From: Flavobacterium sp. TAB 87 | GTDB lineage: Bacteria > Bacteroidota > Bacteroidia > Flavobacteriales > Flavobacteriaceae | NCBI RefSeq assembly: GCF_001529295.1 | Contig: NZ_LLWK01000037.1 | Location: forward strand, 186,001-250,000 | Direction of reading: 5' to 3' | Length of the DNA: 64,000 nucleotides | Shown here: positions 23,563 to 32,765 of the stretch, in pieces | Layout of the letters: each line of letters starts with the position of its first letter | Position numbering within the stretch: the stretch's first letter is position 1 | Translations under genes and position numbers: made by a program | The notes under the pieces: model-generated | What the model was told of the DNA's origin: nothing | Seen by the model: the letters and a program-made list of their open reading frames with translations, nothing else | Database searches by the model: none

Positions 23563-25425
23563 ATGAATTACCTTTCAGTAGAAAACATATCGAAATCATT
23601 TGGCGAACGCACCTTGTTTGACAACATCTCTTTTGGAATTAACAAGGATCAAAAAATTGCCTTTATTGCCAAAAATGGTTCTGGAAAAACCACCATTATG
23701 AATATTATTAATGGTTTTGACGAACCCGATACTGGGCAAGTGGTTTTGCGTAAAAGTATTCGAATGGCATTTTTGTCGCAAGACAATAAATTACAAGAAG
23801 AATTAACCATTGAAGAGAGTATTTTTGCCTCAGATAATGAGACATTAAAAGTGATTCAAGCGTATGAAAAAGCATTAGAAAATCCAGACGACGCAGATGC
23901 TTATCAAAAAGCTTTTGACGGAATGGACCAACACAATGCTTGGGATTTTGAGACGCAGTACAAGCAGATTTTGTTTAAATTGAAATTGGAAGATTTTAAA
24001 CTAAAAGTAAAAAATCTTTCGGGTGGGCAAAAAAAGCGACTTTCGCTGGCAATTATCTTGATCAACCGTCCTGATTTATTGATTTTGGATGAGCCAACCA
24101 ACCACTTGGATTTAGAAATGATCGAATGGTTAGAGAGTTACTTTTCTAAAGAAAATATTACGTTGTTCATGGTTACGCACGACCGTTTCTTCTTGGAGCG
24201 TGTGTGTAATGAAATCATCGAATTGGACAATGGTAAAATATACCAATACAAAGGGAACTACTCTTATTATTTAGAGAAAAAAGAGGAGCGAATTGCGTCT
24301 GAAAACGCAAGTGTGGACAAAGCGCAGAATTTATTTGTTAAAGAATTAGAATGGATGCGCCGTCAGCCAAAAGCGAGAACCACCAAATCTAAATCGCGTC
24401 AAGATGACTTTTACGATATCAAAGAAAAAGCACAAAGCCGCCGTCGCGAAAATAAAGTTGAACTAGAAATTAATATGGAGCGCATGGGAAGCAAGATTAT
24501 CGAGCTTCACAAGGTTTCTAAAAAATTCAAGGATTTAACTATTTTAGATAACTTTAGTTTTGATTTTCAACGCGGAGAACGCATCGGAATTATCGGTAAA
24601 AATGGGACTGGAAAATCAACTTTCTTGAACTTGTTGACTGGAACTATTCCATTAGACGCAGGTAAAGTTGTGGTTGGTGAAACCATCAAAATTGGTTATT
24701 ATACACAAAGCGGAATCAATCCTAAACCAGGACAACGCGTTATTGATATTATTAAAGAATACGGAGAATTTATTCCGCTGTCTAAAGGACGCATCATTTC
24801 AGCTTCGCAATTGTTAGAGCGTTTCCTTTTTGATGCTAAAAAACAATATGATTTTGTCGAAAAATTAAGTGGTGGCGAGCTGAAGCGTCTGTACTTGTGT
24901 ACGGTTTTGATTCAGAATCCAAACTTCTTGATTCTAGATGAGCCAACAAACGATTTGGATATTGTAACGCTAAATGTGTTGGAAAGTTTTTTATTGGACT
25001 ATCCAGGCTGTTTGCTTGTGGTATCTCACGACCGTTACTTTATGGATAAAATTGTAGACCACTTATTTGTTTTTAGAGGACAAGGAATCATCGAAAATTT
25101 CCCAGGTAACTATTCTGATTTCAGAGCTTACGAAGACAGTGCAGATGTGGCGCAGAAAGAAGAAAACAAAGCGGATAAAAAAGATTGGAAGCAAAATAAC
25201 CCAACTGGAAATTTAACTTTTAACGAGCAAAAAGAGTTTCAAAAAACAGAAAGAGAAATAAAAGATTTAGAAGCGCAAAAAGAGACTATCGAACAATTAT
25301 TTTCTGAAGGAAAAGTTGCCGATGACTCTATTGAGAAAAAAGGAAATGAGCTGCAGAATATCATCAATAAAATAGAAAAAAAGGAAGAACGTTGGTTTGA
25401 ACTTTCTGCCAAAATGGAAGGCTAA
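23563..25425 (+). CDS. ABC-F family ATPase, Uup-like
   Basis: 620 residues, cytosolic, with no membrane domain. Two ABC domains are in tandem: Walker A KNGSGKTT and KNGTGKST, signatures LSGGQKKRLSL and LSGGELKRLYL, Walker B LLILDEPTNHLDL and FLILDEPTNDLDI. A linker between them has the basic RRQPKARTTKSKSRQ segment of the ABC-F interdomain arm. The C-terminal 75 residues are a Lys/Glu-rich coiled coil (about 560-620), as in Uup. ABC-F proteins act on the ribosome or, for Uup, in transposon excision and DNA/ribosome quality. Start chosen at MNYLSVENISKSF because the promoter overlaps any earlier start. Confidence 0.93.
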   Translation: MNYLSVENISKSFGERTLFDNISFGINKDQKIAFIAKNGSGKTTIMNIINGFDEPDTGQVVLRKSIRMAFLSQDNKLQEELTIEESIFASDNETLKVIQAYEKALENPDDADAYQKAFDGMDQHNAWDFETQYKQILFKLKLEDFKLKVKNLSGGQKKRLSLAIILINRPDLLILDEPTNHLDLEMIEWLESYFSKENITLFMVTHDRFFLERVCNEIIELDNGKIYQYKGNYSYYLEKKEERIASENASVDKAQNLFVKELEWMRRQPKARTTKSKSRQDDFYDIKEKAQSRRRENKVELEINMERMGSKIIELHKVSKKFKDLTILDNFSFDFQRGERIGIIGKNGTGKSTFLNLLTGTIPLDAGKVVVGETIKIGYYTQSGINPKPGQRVIDIIKEYGEFIPLSKGRIISASQLLERFLFDAKKQYDFVEKLSGGELKRLYLCTVLIQNPNFLILDEPTNDLDIVTLNVLESFLLDYPGCLLVVSHDRYFMDKIVDHLFVFRGQGIIENFPGNYSDFRAYEDSADVAQKEENKADKKDWKQNNPTGNLTFNEQKEFQKTEREIKDLEAQKETIEQLFSEGKVADDSIEKKGNELQNIINKIEKKEERWFELSAKMEG

Positions 25426-25479
25426 AATTTTTAGTTCGTTTCATTCCTTTTAATGATCTAGTTATATTATTTTTCAATT

Positions 25480-25533
25480 AGCAACCCAAATAATTTTAGT
25501 GTGCGAACTAAAATTATTTGGGTTGCTTTTTTA
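25480..25533 (+). terminator. Strong terminator of the ABC-F gene
   Basis: A perfect 21-bp stem, 25480-25500 with 25507-25527, around a six-base loop, followed by T6. It begins AGCAACCC and ends GGGTTGCT. Confidence 0.93.
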
Positions 25534-25715
25534 TATAAATTTAATTTTGAGTAGTAAGAAAAATGTTAATAAATTGTTACACGCCTTCTTACTTTAATCG
25601 AATACCTTCTATATTTGAAAACTCAAATAGAGAGCTTTACTCTTATATTCAAATAAATAAGGCTCAATTTGACATATCATCAATCAGTAATAATCTATTA
25701 ATATTTCTGCAAAAA

Positions 25716-27245
25716 ATGCAAAAAACAATCATTACTTTATTTGTGCTGCTGTCGATACACCAAACAGGAATAGCCCAAAACATTAGGGGAAAAATCATAG
25801 ACGCTGAGACGCACGAAAGTATTCCGTATGCAAACATTAAAGTAAATGACGCAGAAAATCTAGTTTCTAATTCCGAAGGCTTTTTCTCACTCTCAGAAAG
25901 CAACAGCGCAGACGAAACAGCACTTACTATTTCTTATATCGGTTATGCTAATCAGCAAATCACTGTTGGTACGTTAAAAAAATTAGATTTTGTGATTTCA
26001 ATTGCTCCCGTGATTTTTGAACTTAGCGATGTCAATGTTTCTAACGAAAAACCCAATCCTTATGAGATCATGGCCAATGTTAAAGCAAACTTAGCTAGCA
26101 ATTATAAAAGTGATGGCGCACCTTCTAAAGACCTATTGTTTTACAGACGAGCAGACTATTTTAAACCGAAAGTTATTGATGTAGAAATAGAGAAATCAAC
26201 TGGATTTACAAAACAAGCACTTAAAAAGGTAAATAGCGATCTTAAAACTTTTTCTAATGACTTAGTTGCTAACCCGCCAAAAGAGTTCACTGATATTCTT
26301 TCTAATTATTACACCACAAATGTAAAAAAGGATGATAAAAGCGCATTTGTAGCAAAACTGGAGGTGTTAAAAGCTACGAAGTTAAAAAATGAAGGCAGCG
26401 CAGCTTCCTCTGATGAATTAGAAAAAAAAGCGATGAACCTAATTTTACAACACCTAGATTCTACTAAATACTATCGTTTTAAAAGCGGACTTTTTGGCTC
26501 TCGCGACTCAATATCGCTGCGAAAAGATTTTAATAGAAAGAAAGAACAAAAAAAATCAAAAGAAACAATCAGCCAAATTACAACTACTAAAAGAAATATA
26601 ACCTCATTTCTTTCTAAAAATAATTTTTCAACAAGCAAGAAATTTAATTTCATTACGAATCCAGAGCTTTACAGTTACAATTATGAAGAAACCACTTATT
26701 TTGCTGAAAATGAATTTGCCTATGTGCTAACGTTCAAACCCAAGCGCAGTAAAGCGAAATATTCAGGAAAATTATATATTTCTGAAAACGATTATGCCGT
26801 ATTAAGAGTAGATTATACGTTAGAAGAGGGCGAAAAATTGAATAGTTTTAACATGAAATTACTTTTGGGAGTTAAAGCGGCTGCAAACCTGAGTAAAGGA
26901 ACTCTTAGATACCAAAAAAAAGCAGATGGTAGTGGCTACTATTTGCAATATGCCACTGTAGAAAGTGGACAATATTTCTACTTAAATCGACCTGTAAAAT
27001 TTATCGAATTAACCAGTGCTGCAAAAGACGTGCTCTCACTTGATCTTAAAGTAGAAGGAAATGCGAGTTCCCGAACTGAATTTTTAAACATCTCTCGATC
27101 AAATATAACAGCTACATCAATTGAAAAAATTAAGGAAGCTGACTTTAAGTTTATAAACATCAAATCGTACGATTCTAAAATCTGGAAAGAGTTTAATGCT
27201 TTAGAACCCCAGGAAGAAATGAAGCGCTTTAAAGCGAGTCATTAA
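25716..27245 (+). CDS. CarboxypepD_reg-like / DUF5686-type exported protein
   Basis: 509 residues. The signal peptide ends in QTGIAQ (about residue 21) and is followed by a CarboxypepD_reg-like beta-sandwich (about 22-105; IRGKIIDAETHESIPYANIKV, TISYIGYANQQI). The rest is a long beta- and helix-rich region resembling the DUF5686-like outer-membrane proteins of Bacteroidota. It has no TonB plug, so it is not a SusC transporter. The frame runs upstream to 25563, but the start at 25716 gives the signal peptide. A -7-like TATATTTG at 25610-25617 would give a leader of about 90 nt. Function unknown; surface or cell-envelope role inferred. Confidence 0.75.
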   Translation: MQKTIITLFVLLSIHQTGIAQNIRGKIIDAETHESIPYANIKVNDAENLVSNSEGFFSLSESNSADETALTISYIGYANQQITVGTLKKLDFVISIAPVIFELSDVNVSNEKPNPYEIMANVKANLASNYKSDGAPSKDLLFYRRADYFKPKVIDVEIEKSTGFTKQALKKVNSDLKTFSNDLVANPPKEFTDILSNYYTTNVKKDDKSAFVAKLEVLKATKLKNEGSAASSDELEKKAMNLILQHLDSTKYYRFKSGLFGSRDSISLRKDFNRKKEQKKSKETISQITTTKRNITSFLSKNNFSTSKKFNFITNPELYSYNYEETTYFAENEFAYVLTFKPKRSKAKYSGKLYISENDYAVLRVDYTLEEGEKLNSFNMKLLLGVKAAANLSKGTLRYQKKADGSGYYLQYATVESGQYFYLNRPVKFIELTSAAKDVLSLDLKVEGNASSRTEFLNISRSNITATSIEKIKEADFKFINIKSYDSKIWKEFNALEPQEEMKRFKASH

Positions 27246-27316
27246 AAAACTCGTCAACTTTATCAACATCTTACTTTTATTTCTTTATCAGTCAAACAAA
27301 ACAGCTTAAAACTAAA

Positions 27317-27351
27317 AAAACCACAACAAAATTTAATCCTGTTGTGGTTTT
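27317..27351. terminator. Bidirectional terminator
   Basis: AAAACCACAACA (27317-27328) pairs with TGTTGTGGTTTT (27340-27351), between the converging genes ending at 27245 and 27372. It is flanked by A and T runs. Confidence 0.88.
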
Positions 27352-27371
27352 GTTTTATAAATTAGAAGGTT

Positions 27372-28925
27372 CTACCAAGGAATGGGGTTGTAATCTTTCA
27401 AGAATTTGCCACACCAATGTTTACCTGTATTAATTCCGTCAAATAGCGGATCCATTACTCGGGCTGCCCCATCCACAATATCTAATGGTGGTTGAAAGTC
27501 TTCCTCTTCTTGTTTCTTTTTGGCTAATTCTGCTGGATCTTCGTCGGTTACCCAACCGGTATCTACGGCGTTCATAAAAATTCCAGATTTTGCCAATTCT
27601 CCTGCCGCAGTATGCGTAAGCATATTCAAAGCTGCTTTAGCCATATTGGTATGCGGATGGCGCGCTTCTTTAAAGAAACGGTGAAACTTACCTTCCATTG
27701 CCGAAACATTGATGATGTGTTTTTGTCCCGTATTGTCTTTTTTCATAACTTCAGAAAGGCGGTTGCACAACACAAAAGGAGCTACCGAGTTTACCAATTG
27801 TACCTCGATCATTTCGGTGGTTTCTATCTGACCTAATTTCAAGCGCCAACTGTTCGTTTTTCTTAAATCGACTTGCTGTAAATCGGCATCTAATTCTCCT
27901 TCCGGAAAAACTTCGTTGGCCACCAAAGCATTGTCAAACGAATACGGAATCTGAGATAATTTGGCCGAAGCGCGCAAACCTATTCCTGGTTCGGGTCCGT
28001 GCCAAGTTACGGGCATATTTTGATTGGAAGAAGCTCCTAAAGTCAATATTTTCAATTCATTCAAGCAGTCAGTGTGATCCAACAATAATTCTTGTGCTTG
28101 CTTGGGTAAAGACGAGATTGAACGCTCCTCATTTTCCATTAAATGGGCATAAAATCCAGAAGGGCGTCGGACCGTTTGGGCGGCATTATTGATCAGTATA
28201 TCCAATCGATCGTATTTTTGCTCAATAAAATTACAGAAGATTTCCACACTTGGAATGTGCCTTAAATCCAATCCATGAATTTTTAATCGGTCGCCCCAAT
28301 CCATGAAATCGGCTTCCTTAGAAAATCGTAAAGCCGAATCTACCGGAAAACGAGTGGTAGCAATAACAGTCGCTCCACCTCGCAAAAGCATTAATGTAAT
28401 ATGATATCCAATTTTTAAACGAGAACCGGTAATCACGGCAATTTGACCTTTTACATCGGCAGTCTGAAAACGTTTGGCATAATTAAAATCACCACAATCG
28501 GTACACATAGTGTCGTAAAAGTGATGCATTTTAGTAAATGGTGTTTTACAAACGTAACAATTTCTAGGAGTTTCGAGTTCTAGTTGTTCTTTACTGTTCA
28601 ACTCGGTATAAGCCAATAGTTTTGGTGCTACAAACACACTGGCTTCACGCGCATATCGAATTCCAGTTTCCTTACGGGCGGTTTTATCTTGCTTTTCCTT
28701 TTTTCTTTTAGCAACTAACTTTCCGTCCTTTTTTCTTCGAGAAAGTTCATCCCGATCGGGTCTAGAAAAAAGTCCAGCTGCTTTAATTAACGCAGTTCTT
28801 TGCTCTTTTTCAATATCAAATATTTGGTCGGTATCGGCGTTTAACTGTGCCAAAATAGCGATACATCTCTCAATTTCATCTGAAGTTATGGCAATTGTAG
28901 TTGCACTTTCATCTTTCGTTATCAT
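27372..28925 (-). CDS. SDR-fold protein with an N-terminal zinc-ribbon-like region and no catalytic Tyr
   Basis: 517 residues from the ATG at 28925. The first 170 residues are mostly basic helices followed by four cysteines in CYVCKTPF ... MCTDCGDF, a likely zinc ribbon. The rest is a short-chain dehydrogenase/reductase domain with the Rossmann [20 protein letters not shown] and ILINNAAQ. In the active-site motif the catalytic Tyr of YxxxK is replaced by Thr (TNMAK, Thr426-Lys430), and the Ser is in INVSAMEG. The zinc ribbon plus SDR layout is unusual and the lost Tyr means normal dehydrogenase chemistry is doubtful. The start is fixed by a -7 box directly upstream. Confidence 0.8.
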   Translation of the reverse strand: MITKDESATTIAITSDEIERCIAILAQLNADTDQIFDIEKEQRTALIKAAGLFSRPDRDELSRRKKDGKLVAKRKKEKQDKTARKETGIRYAREASVFVAPKLLAYTELNSKEQLELETPRNCYVCKTPFTKMHHFYDTMCTDCGDFNYAKRFQTADVKGQIAVITGSRLKIGYHITLMLLRGGATVIATTRFPVDSALRFSKEADFMDWGDRLKIHGLDLRHIPSVEIFCNFIEQKYDRLDILINNAAQTVRRPSGFYAHLMENEERSISSLPKQAQELLLDHTDCLNELKILTLGASSNQNMPVTWHGPEPGIGLRASAKLSQIPYSFDNALVANEVFPEGELDADLQQVDLRKTNSWRLKLGQIETTEMIEVQLVNSVAPFVLCNRLSEVMKKDNTGQKHIINVSAMEGKFHRFFKEARHPHTNMAKAALNMLTHTAAGELAKSGIFMNAVDTGWVTDEDPAELAKKKQEEEDFQPPLDIVDGAARVMDPLFDGINTGKHWCGKFLKDYNPIPW

Positions 28926-28963
28926 ATAAAGCGGAGTTATTCGTGGTGTAAATTCCAAGGCCG

Positions 28964-28971
28964 CAAATATA
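28964..28971 (-). promoter_or_regulatory. -7 box of the SDR-like gene
   Basis: Minus-strand TATATTTG matches TAnnTTTG. The expected start of transcription, near 28957, falls at the longer in-frame ATG at 28958, so translation must begin at 28925. Confidence 0.6.
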
Positions 28972-29141
28972 GTTTTTTAAAAGTTTGGAGGCGATTGCTT
29001 TTTTTGAATCGATTACAAAAAATACTTTGTACCAGTCCATCAATAAATTAACGCTCGCAAAGTTTTCTTTTTTTGGTTAAAATAAATAAAACTGTTACTA
29101 TCTTCGCGTTTTCTTTGTGAAACGCTGTGCAACAATCCTCT

Positions 29142-29921
29142 ATGTTATTTCAAATAAAATCGTATCTAAAATTCCTGTGGAAGTCCGAAAACGAACATGG
29201 AGTTCACTCTCCCTTTGTTTTTTTATTATTAACGAAATGTTGGTATGATAAAAAGAACAAGGCGGAATATACGGTTTTAAATGAGTATCGAAAAACACTT
29301 CTACGTAATACAAACACTATTGAAGTAAGTGATTTTGGTGCTGGTTCTAAAATTTTTAAAAGTAATATCCGTAAAGTTTCGGCTATTGCAGCAACTGCAG
29401 GAATTTCTCAAAAAAGAGCCGAATTACTATTTCGAGTCGTTCAGTATTACCAACCAAAAACTATTTTAGAAATTGGAACTTCTTTAGGATTGGCCACTTC
29501 TGCGATGGCACTGGCAAATCCGAAGGCAAAAATTACCACTTTAGAAGGGTGTGCAAATACAATGAGTGAATGTGAATTACTGTTGCAGAAATTCAATTTT
29601 AAAAATGTCAATTGTATTACTGCCGAATTTGAATCTTACTTTAGTTCTTTAGATTTTCAACTTTTAACTTTCGACTTTATTTATTTCGATGGCAATCATT
29701 CTAAAAAAGCAACGTTACGTTATTTTCACCATTTGCTTTCTACTGTAAGCAACGATACAGTTTGGATTTTTGATGATATTCATTGGTCTTTAGAAATGGA
29801 AGAGGCCTGGGAAGTAATCAAACAACATCCAAAAGTTCGCGTTACTATAGATTCGTTTCAATGGGGTTTTGTATTTTTTAGAAAAGAGCAAGTCAAACAA
29901 CATTTTATTCTTAGAACATAA
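29142..29921 (+). CDS. Class I SAM-dependent O-methyltransferase-like protein
   Basis: 259 residues. The core is a SAM methyltransferase domain: ILEIGTSLGLATSAMA (motif I), a motif II region ITTLEGCAN, and IYFDGNHSKKATLRYF (motif IV). It fits the O-methyltransferase/CmoM-like group without catalytic-residue certainty. The N-terminal 90 residues are a charged helical region with KSENEHGVHSPFVFLLLTKC, conserved in Bacteroidota members. A GTG at 29127 opens the longer frame; the ATG at 29142 is preferred. A near-consensus -7 box TATCTTCG lies at 29099-29106, with TTTG at 29072-29075. The substrate is unknown. Confidence 0.78.
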   Translation: MLFQIKSYLKFLWKSENEHGVHSPFVFLLLTKCWYDKKNKAEYTVLNEYRKTLLRNTNTIEVSDFGAGSKIFKSNIRKVSAIAATAGISQKRAELLFRVVQYYQPKTILEIGTSLGLATSAMALANPKAKITTLEGCANTMSECELLLQKFNFKNVNCITAEFESYFSSLDFQLLTFDFIYFDGNHSKKATLRYFHHLLSTVSNDTVWIFDDIHWSLEMEEAWEVIKQHPKVRVTIDSFQWGFVFFRKEQVKQHFILRT

Positions 29922-29922
29922 A

Positions 29923-29952
29923 AAAAGGCAGCCATAAATGACTGCCTTTTTT
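29923..29952. terminator. Bidirectional terminator
   Basis: AAAAGGCAG (29923-29931) pairs with CTGCCTTTT (29942-29950), flanked by A and T runs, between converging genes ending at 29921 and 29982. Confidence 0.88.
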
Positions 29953-29981
29953 CTTTATAAATCTAACCTAAACTTTAAAGC

Positions 29982-30635
29982 TTATTTTTTAGCTTCAGCA
30001 TTTTCATCTGATTTTGCTGTAGTTCTGTTGATTGTATACATTGGAGCAAATTTAACTTTTAAACCTGCAATTTTACGATTGTCTTCTGAAGAAAGTCCTT
30101 CTTTTTCAACTGTATTTTTACGGTTATCCAATGCTTCATACATTAATTTAATTTCATCCCAATCTTCACGAGAATAATTATCTTTATTGTTCTCTACTGT
30201 ATGAACAAAATTTTGATACACTTCGTGAATGTTTTTTGCATTTACCCAAGCAAAACTCATGTCATCACCTACATTTCCAGCACCAAATAAGTTATCACGC
30301 ATTACTTGCTTTTTAGTCACTACAGGAGCTGTTGGTGTCAAGTTAGCTTTAAAAGTATCGTACTTAGCTTTAGCTTCGTTTACACGCTCTTCTGCTTTTG
30401 TTTTGTCTTTTAAATCTGCCAAAGCTAATTCTGCTTCGCTAACACGCATGTCGTATTGTGATTCTACTGTTTCCCAGTTTGCTTTAACATCTTCCTCAGC
30501 TACATTTTTTACTGAGTCAACATAACTCACGTAACGATCTACTTTTTTCTCCGCTTGAGTTTCTTTTTCATCTTTACAAGATGTAAATGCCAAACCTATA
30601 AATGCGATTCCTACTAATAATTTTGCGTTTTTCAT
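29982..30635 (-). CDS. Lipoprotein with a coiled-coil middle
   Basis: 217 residues with signal peptide and lipobox AFTSC (Cys20). The mature protein is highly charged. Residues 30-95 form a helical coiled coil (EKKVDRYVSYVDSVKNVAEEDV, AELALADLKDKTKAEERVNEAKAKYDTFK). The middle has FGAGNVGDDMSFAWV, then a further helix pair. It ends in a Lys/Asn/Ala-rich tail. It resembles a family of flavobacterial lipoproteins I cannot name with certainty. The product would be anchored in the periplasm or outer membrane. Confidence 0.75.
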   Translation of the reverse strand: MKNAKLLVGIAFIGLAFTSCKDEKETQAEKKVDRYVSYVDSVKNVAEEDVKANWETVESQYDMRVSEAELALADLKDKTKAEERVNEAKAKYDTFKANLTPTAPVVTKKQVMRDNLFGAGNVGDDMSFAWVNAKNIHEVYQNFVHTVENNKDNYSREDWDEIKLMYEALDNRKNTVEKEGLSSEDNRKIAGLKVKFAPMYTINRTTAKSDENAEAKK

Positions 30636-30661
30636 AATTTTAATTTTTGATTATTGTTTAG

Positions 30662-30669
30662 CAAATATA
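30662..30669 (-). promoter_or_regulatory. -7 box of the lipoprotein gene
   Basis: Minus-strand TATATTTG matches TAnnTTTG, 27 nt from the ATG at 30635. Confidence 0.6.
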
Positions 30670-30980
30670 CACAATATTTTAAATAAAAATATATAATTAT
30701 CAGTTTTTTACAAATTTTAAGAAATTAAATTCAATTATTTTTATAAAAAATGATAATTATATAAACGGATTAAAAAATTATGTAAGAGAAGTTTCAGGCA
30801 TTTTACATTCCACGAAAAAAACCAAACTTGTAGTCCAGTTTTTACAAATAAAATTCCAGTTGATTTATACCTTATATATAGGTACTGTAACAAAAAAGTA
30901 AAAATGACAACCAATGCTTGTAACAAAAATCATTTTTGTACTTTTAAAAATTGAATCAATAACTCATTTTGAGAAATAAT
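30670..30980. other. AT-rich intergenic stretch without a supported gene
   Basis: About 310 bp between divergent genes. A 61-codon minus-strand open frame (30741-30926) has a hydrophobic, unconserved-looking translation and no start signals, so I do not call it. Near 30923-30940 ACAAAAATCATTTTTGT forms a small inverted repeat just before the ABC gene, a possible operator or hairpin. Confidence 0.45.
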
Positions 30981-31670
30981 ATGGCAAATCCGCTAATCAA
31001 TATTACCAATATTAAAAGAGATTTCGTACTTGGTAATGAAATCGTATACGTACTAAAAGGCATCGATTTACAAATTAATAAAGGAGAATACGTCGCATTG
31101 ATGGGACCTTCGGGTTCAGGAAAATCAACCTTAATGAATTTGCTCGGTTGTTTGGATACGCCTACTTCAGGAAATTACATCTTAAATGGTAAAGACGTTA
31201 GTCAAATGAAAGACGATGAGTTGGCAGGTATTCGAAATAAAGAAATTGGTTTCGTATTTCAAACATTTAATCTATTGCCAAGAACTACTGCATTGGACAA
31301 CGTTGCATTACCCATGATTTATGCAGGATATTCAAAATCGGAACGCGTGGCAAGAGCTACCGAAGTTTTACAACAAGTGAGTCTTGGCGACCGGATGGAT
31401 CACCAACCCAACCAACTTTCTGGAGGACAACGCCAACGTGTTGCTATTGCTAGAGCTTTGGTCAATAAACCATCTATTATTCTTGCAGATGAGCCAACAG
31501 GAAATCTAGACAGTAAAACATCTCTAGAAATTATGGCCCTTTTTGATGAAATACATGCTCAAGGAAATACTGTAATTCTAGTTACACACGAAGAAGAAAT
31601 TGCCGAATACGCTCATAGAATTATTCGATTAAGAGATGGACTTATCGAAAGCGATAATTTAAATAGGTAA
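30981..31670 (+). CDS. LolD/MacB-type ABC transporter ATP-binding protein
   Basis: 229 residues, one ABC domain: Walker [11 protein letters not shown]-loop [11 protein letters not shown], signature [15 protein letters not shown], Walker [14 protein letters not shown], switch VTHEEE. The [20 protein letters not shown] segment places it in the MacB/LolD-like group that powers mechanotransmission-type exporters. No permease gene of the MacB/FtsX type is in this window, so its partner is elsewhere. The start chosen is the ATG at 30981; an in-frame TTG at 30969 is less likely. Confidence 0.9.
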   Translation: MANPLINITNIKRDFVLGNEIVYVLKGIDLQINKGEYVALMGPSGSGKSTLMNLLGCLDTPTSGNYILNGKDVSQMKDDELAGIRNKEIGFVFQTFNLLPRTTALDNVALPMIYAGYSKSERVARATEVLQQVSLGDRMDHQPNQLSGGQRQRVAIARALVNKPSIILADEPTGNLDSKTSLEIMALFDEIHAQGNTVILVTHEEEIAEYAHRIIRLRDGLIESDNLNR

Positions 31671-31713
31671 ATAGTATACAGTAATTAAATTTTCCGTTAC
31701 AAATTTTAAACAA

Positions 31714-32283
31714 ATGAAAGTATATACAAAAACAGGAGACAAAGGAACCACATCTCTTTTTGGTGGAGATCGCGTTCCTAAAGATCACATAAGAATTGAA
31801 AGTTACGGAACGGTAGACGAATTAAATTCGCATATCGGACTCATTCGCGATCAAGAAATGAGTGCCCACTATAAATCTGTGTTGATTGAAATTCAAGATC
31901 GCCTTTTTACAGTTGGTGCTATCTTAGCTACTCCAGCAGAAAAAGAAGTACTGAAAAATGGCGAATTACGCTTAAAAAAATTAGGTATAATTCCAACTGA
32001 TATTGAATTCCTCGAAAAAGAAATCGATTCTATGGATGAATCTTTGCCTCAAATGACACACTTTGTATTACCAGGAGGCCATCCAACTGTGTCATATTGT
32101 CACATTGCCCGTTGTGTATGTCGCAGAGCAGAACGCTTGGCTGTACATTTAAGTCACAATGAAGTTGTTCCTGAAATCGCAATTCAGTACTTAAACAGAC
32201 TTTCTGACTACCTTTTTGTGTTGGCACGGAAGTTGACTTTAGACCTCAAAGCTGACGAAGTACAGTGGATTCCAAGAAAGTAA
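31714..32283 (+). CDS. Cob(I)yrinic acid a,c-diamide adenosyltransferase (PduO type)
   Basis: 189 residues. This is the PduO-type ATP:corrinoid adenosyltransferase family: KVYTKTGDKGTTSLFGGDRV (N-terminal ATP-binding), IESYGTVDELNSHIGL, FVLPGG, and RCVCRRAERL (ATP/cobalamin site). It makes adenosylcobalamin, the cofactor of methylmalonyl-CoA mutase. The mutase chaperone gene meaB lies 14 kb away at 46507, but no mutase gene is in the window. It is separated from the ABC gene by 43 bp and may be co-transcribed with it. Confidence 0.94.
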   Translation: MKVYTKTGDKGTTSLFGGDRVPKDHIRIESYGTVDELNSHIGLIRDQEMSAHYKSVLIEIQDRLFTVGAILATPAEKEVLKNGELRLKKLGIIPTDIEFLEKEIDSMDESLPQMTHFVLPGGHPTVSYCHIARCVCRRAERLAVHLSHNEVVPEIAIQYLNRLSDYLFVLARKLTLDLKADEVQWIPRK

Positions 32284-32413
32284 TCTTTCTTAAAATTCGT
32301 TAAAAAAATAACAAAATATTAAAAGTTTTTGAGAAGAACTTCGGTAAATTCGGCATTTGAAAATTAAAAAATAACACGTTCTTAAATTTTTATAAAAATA
32401 AATCGTTTTTTAC

Positions 32414-32443
32414 TTGTATTTTTCGGTAAAAAAATTATTTTTG
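32414..32443 (+). promoter_or_regulatory. Promoter of the DUF2795 gene and possibly secA
   Basis: TTG (32414-32416), 19 bp, then TATTTTTG (32436-32443), a near-ideal Bacteroidota promoter. The TTG of the -33 box opens the longest in-frame reading, which is therefore not the start; the ATG at 32465 is. Confidence 0.75.
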
Positions 32444-32464
32444 CACAAACTAAATCGACTAAAC

Positions 32465-32686
32465 ATGTATTGGACATTAGAATTAGCCTCATATTTAAGT
32501 GATGCACCGTGGCCTGCTAACAAAGATGAACTTATCGACTACGCAATTAGAGCAGGAGCTCCTTTGGAAGTAGTAGAAAACCTACAGTCGATTGAAGACG
32601 AAGGTGAGATATACGAATCAATGGAAGAAATATGGCCAGATTATCCGACTGACGAAGACTATCTTTGGAATGAGGATGAATATTAA
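32465..32686 (+). CDS. DUF2795 small acidic protein
   Basis: 73 residues starting MYWTLELASYLSDAPWP. This is the DUF2795 fold: helix, KDELIDYAIRAGAPLEVVENLQSI, then an acidic tail rich in Asp, Glu and Trp (EIWPDYPTDEDYLW). Related DUF2795 proteins are small, with uncertain function. It stands 80 bp before secA behind a strong promoter and a terminator-like hairpin, an arrangement I recall from other flavobacteria. The true start follows the promoter. Confidence 0.88.
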   Translation: MYWTLELASYLSDAPWPANKDELIDYAIRAGAPLEVVENLQSIEDEGEIYESMEEIWPDYPTDEDYLWNEDEY

Positions 32687-32700
32687 AAAATAATCAAAGA

Positions 32701-32729
32701 AAAAGTCTCAACAAAGAGGCTTTTTTTTT
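32701..32729 (+). terminator. Terminator after the DUF2795 gene
   Basis: AAAAGTCTC (32701-32709) pairs with GAGGCTTTT (32716-32724) with one wobble pair, then a run of T to 32729. Some read-through into secA is plausible. Confidence 0.75.
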
Positions 32730-32765
32730 GCATTAGTTTACAAAAATTAAAAATACCAACAAATC

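Noticed and set aside
30741..30926. Minus-strand 61-codon open frame in the 30.7 kb gap
   Set aside because: No promoter or start signal, the translation is hydrophobic and low in complexity, and it overlaps AT-rich DNA between divergent genes.
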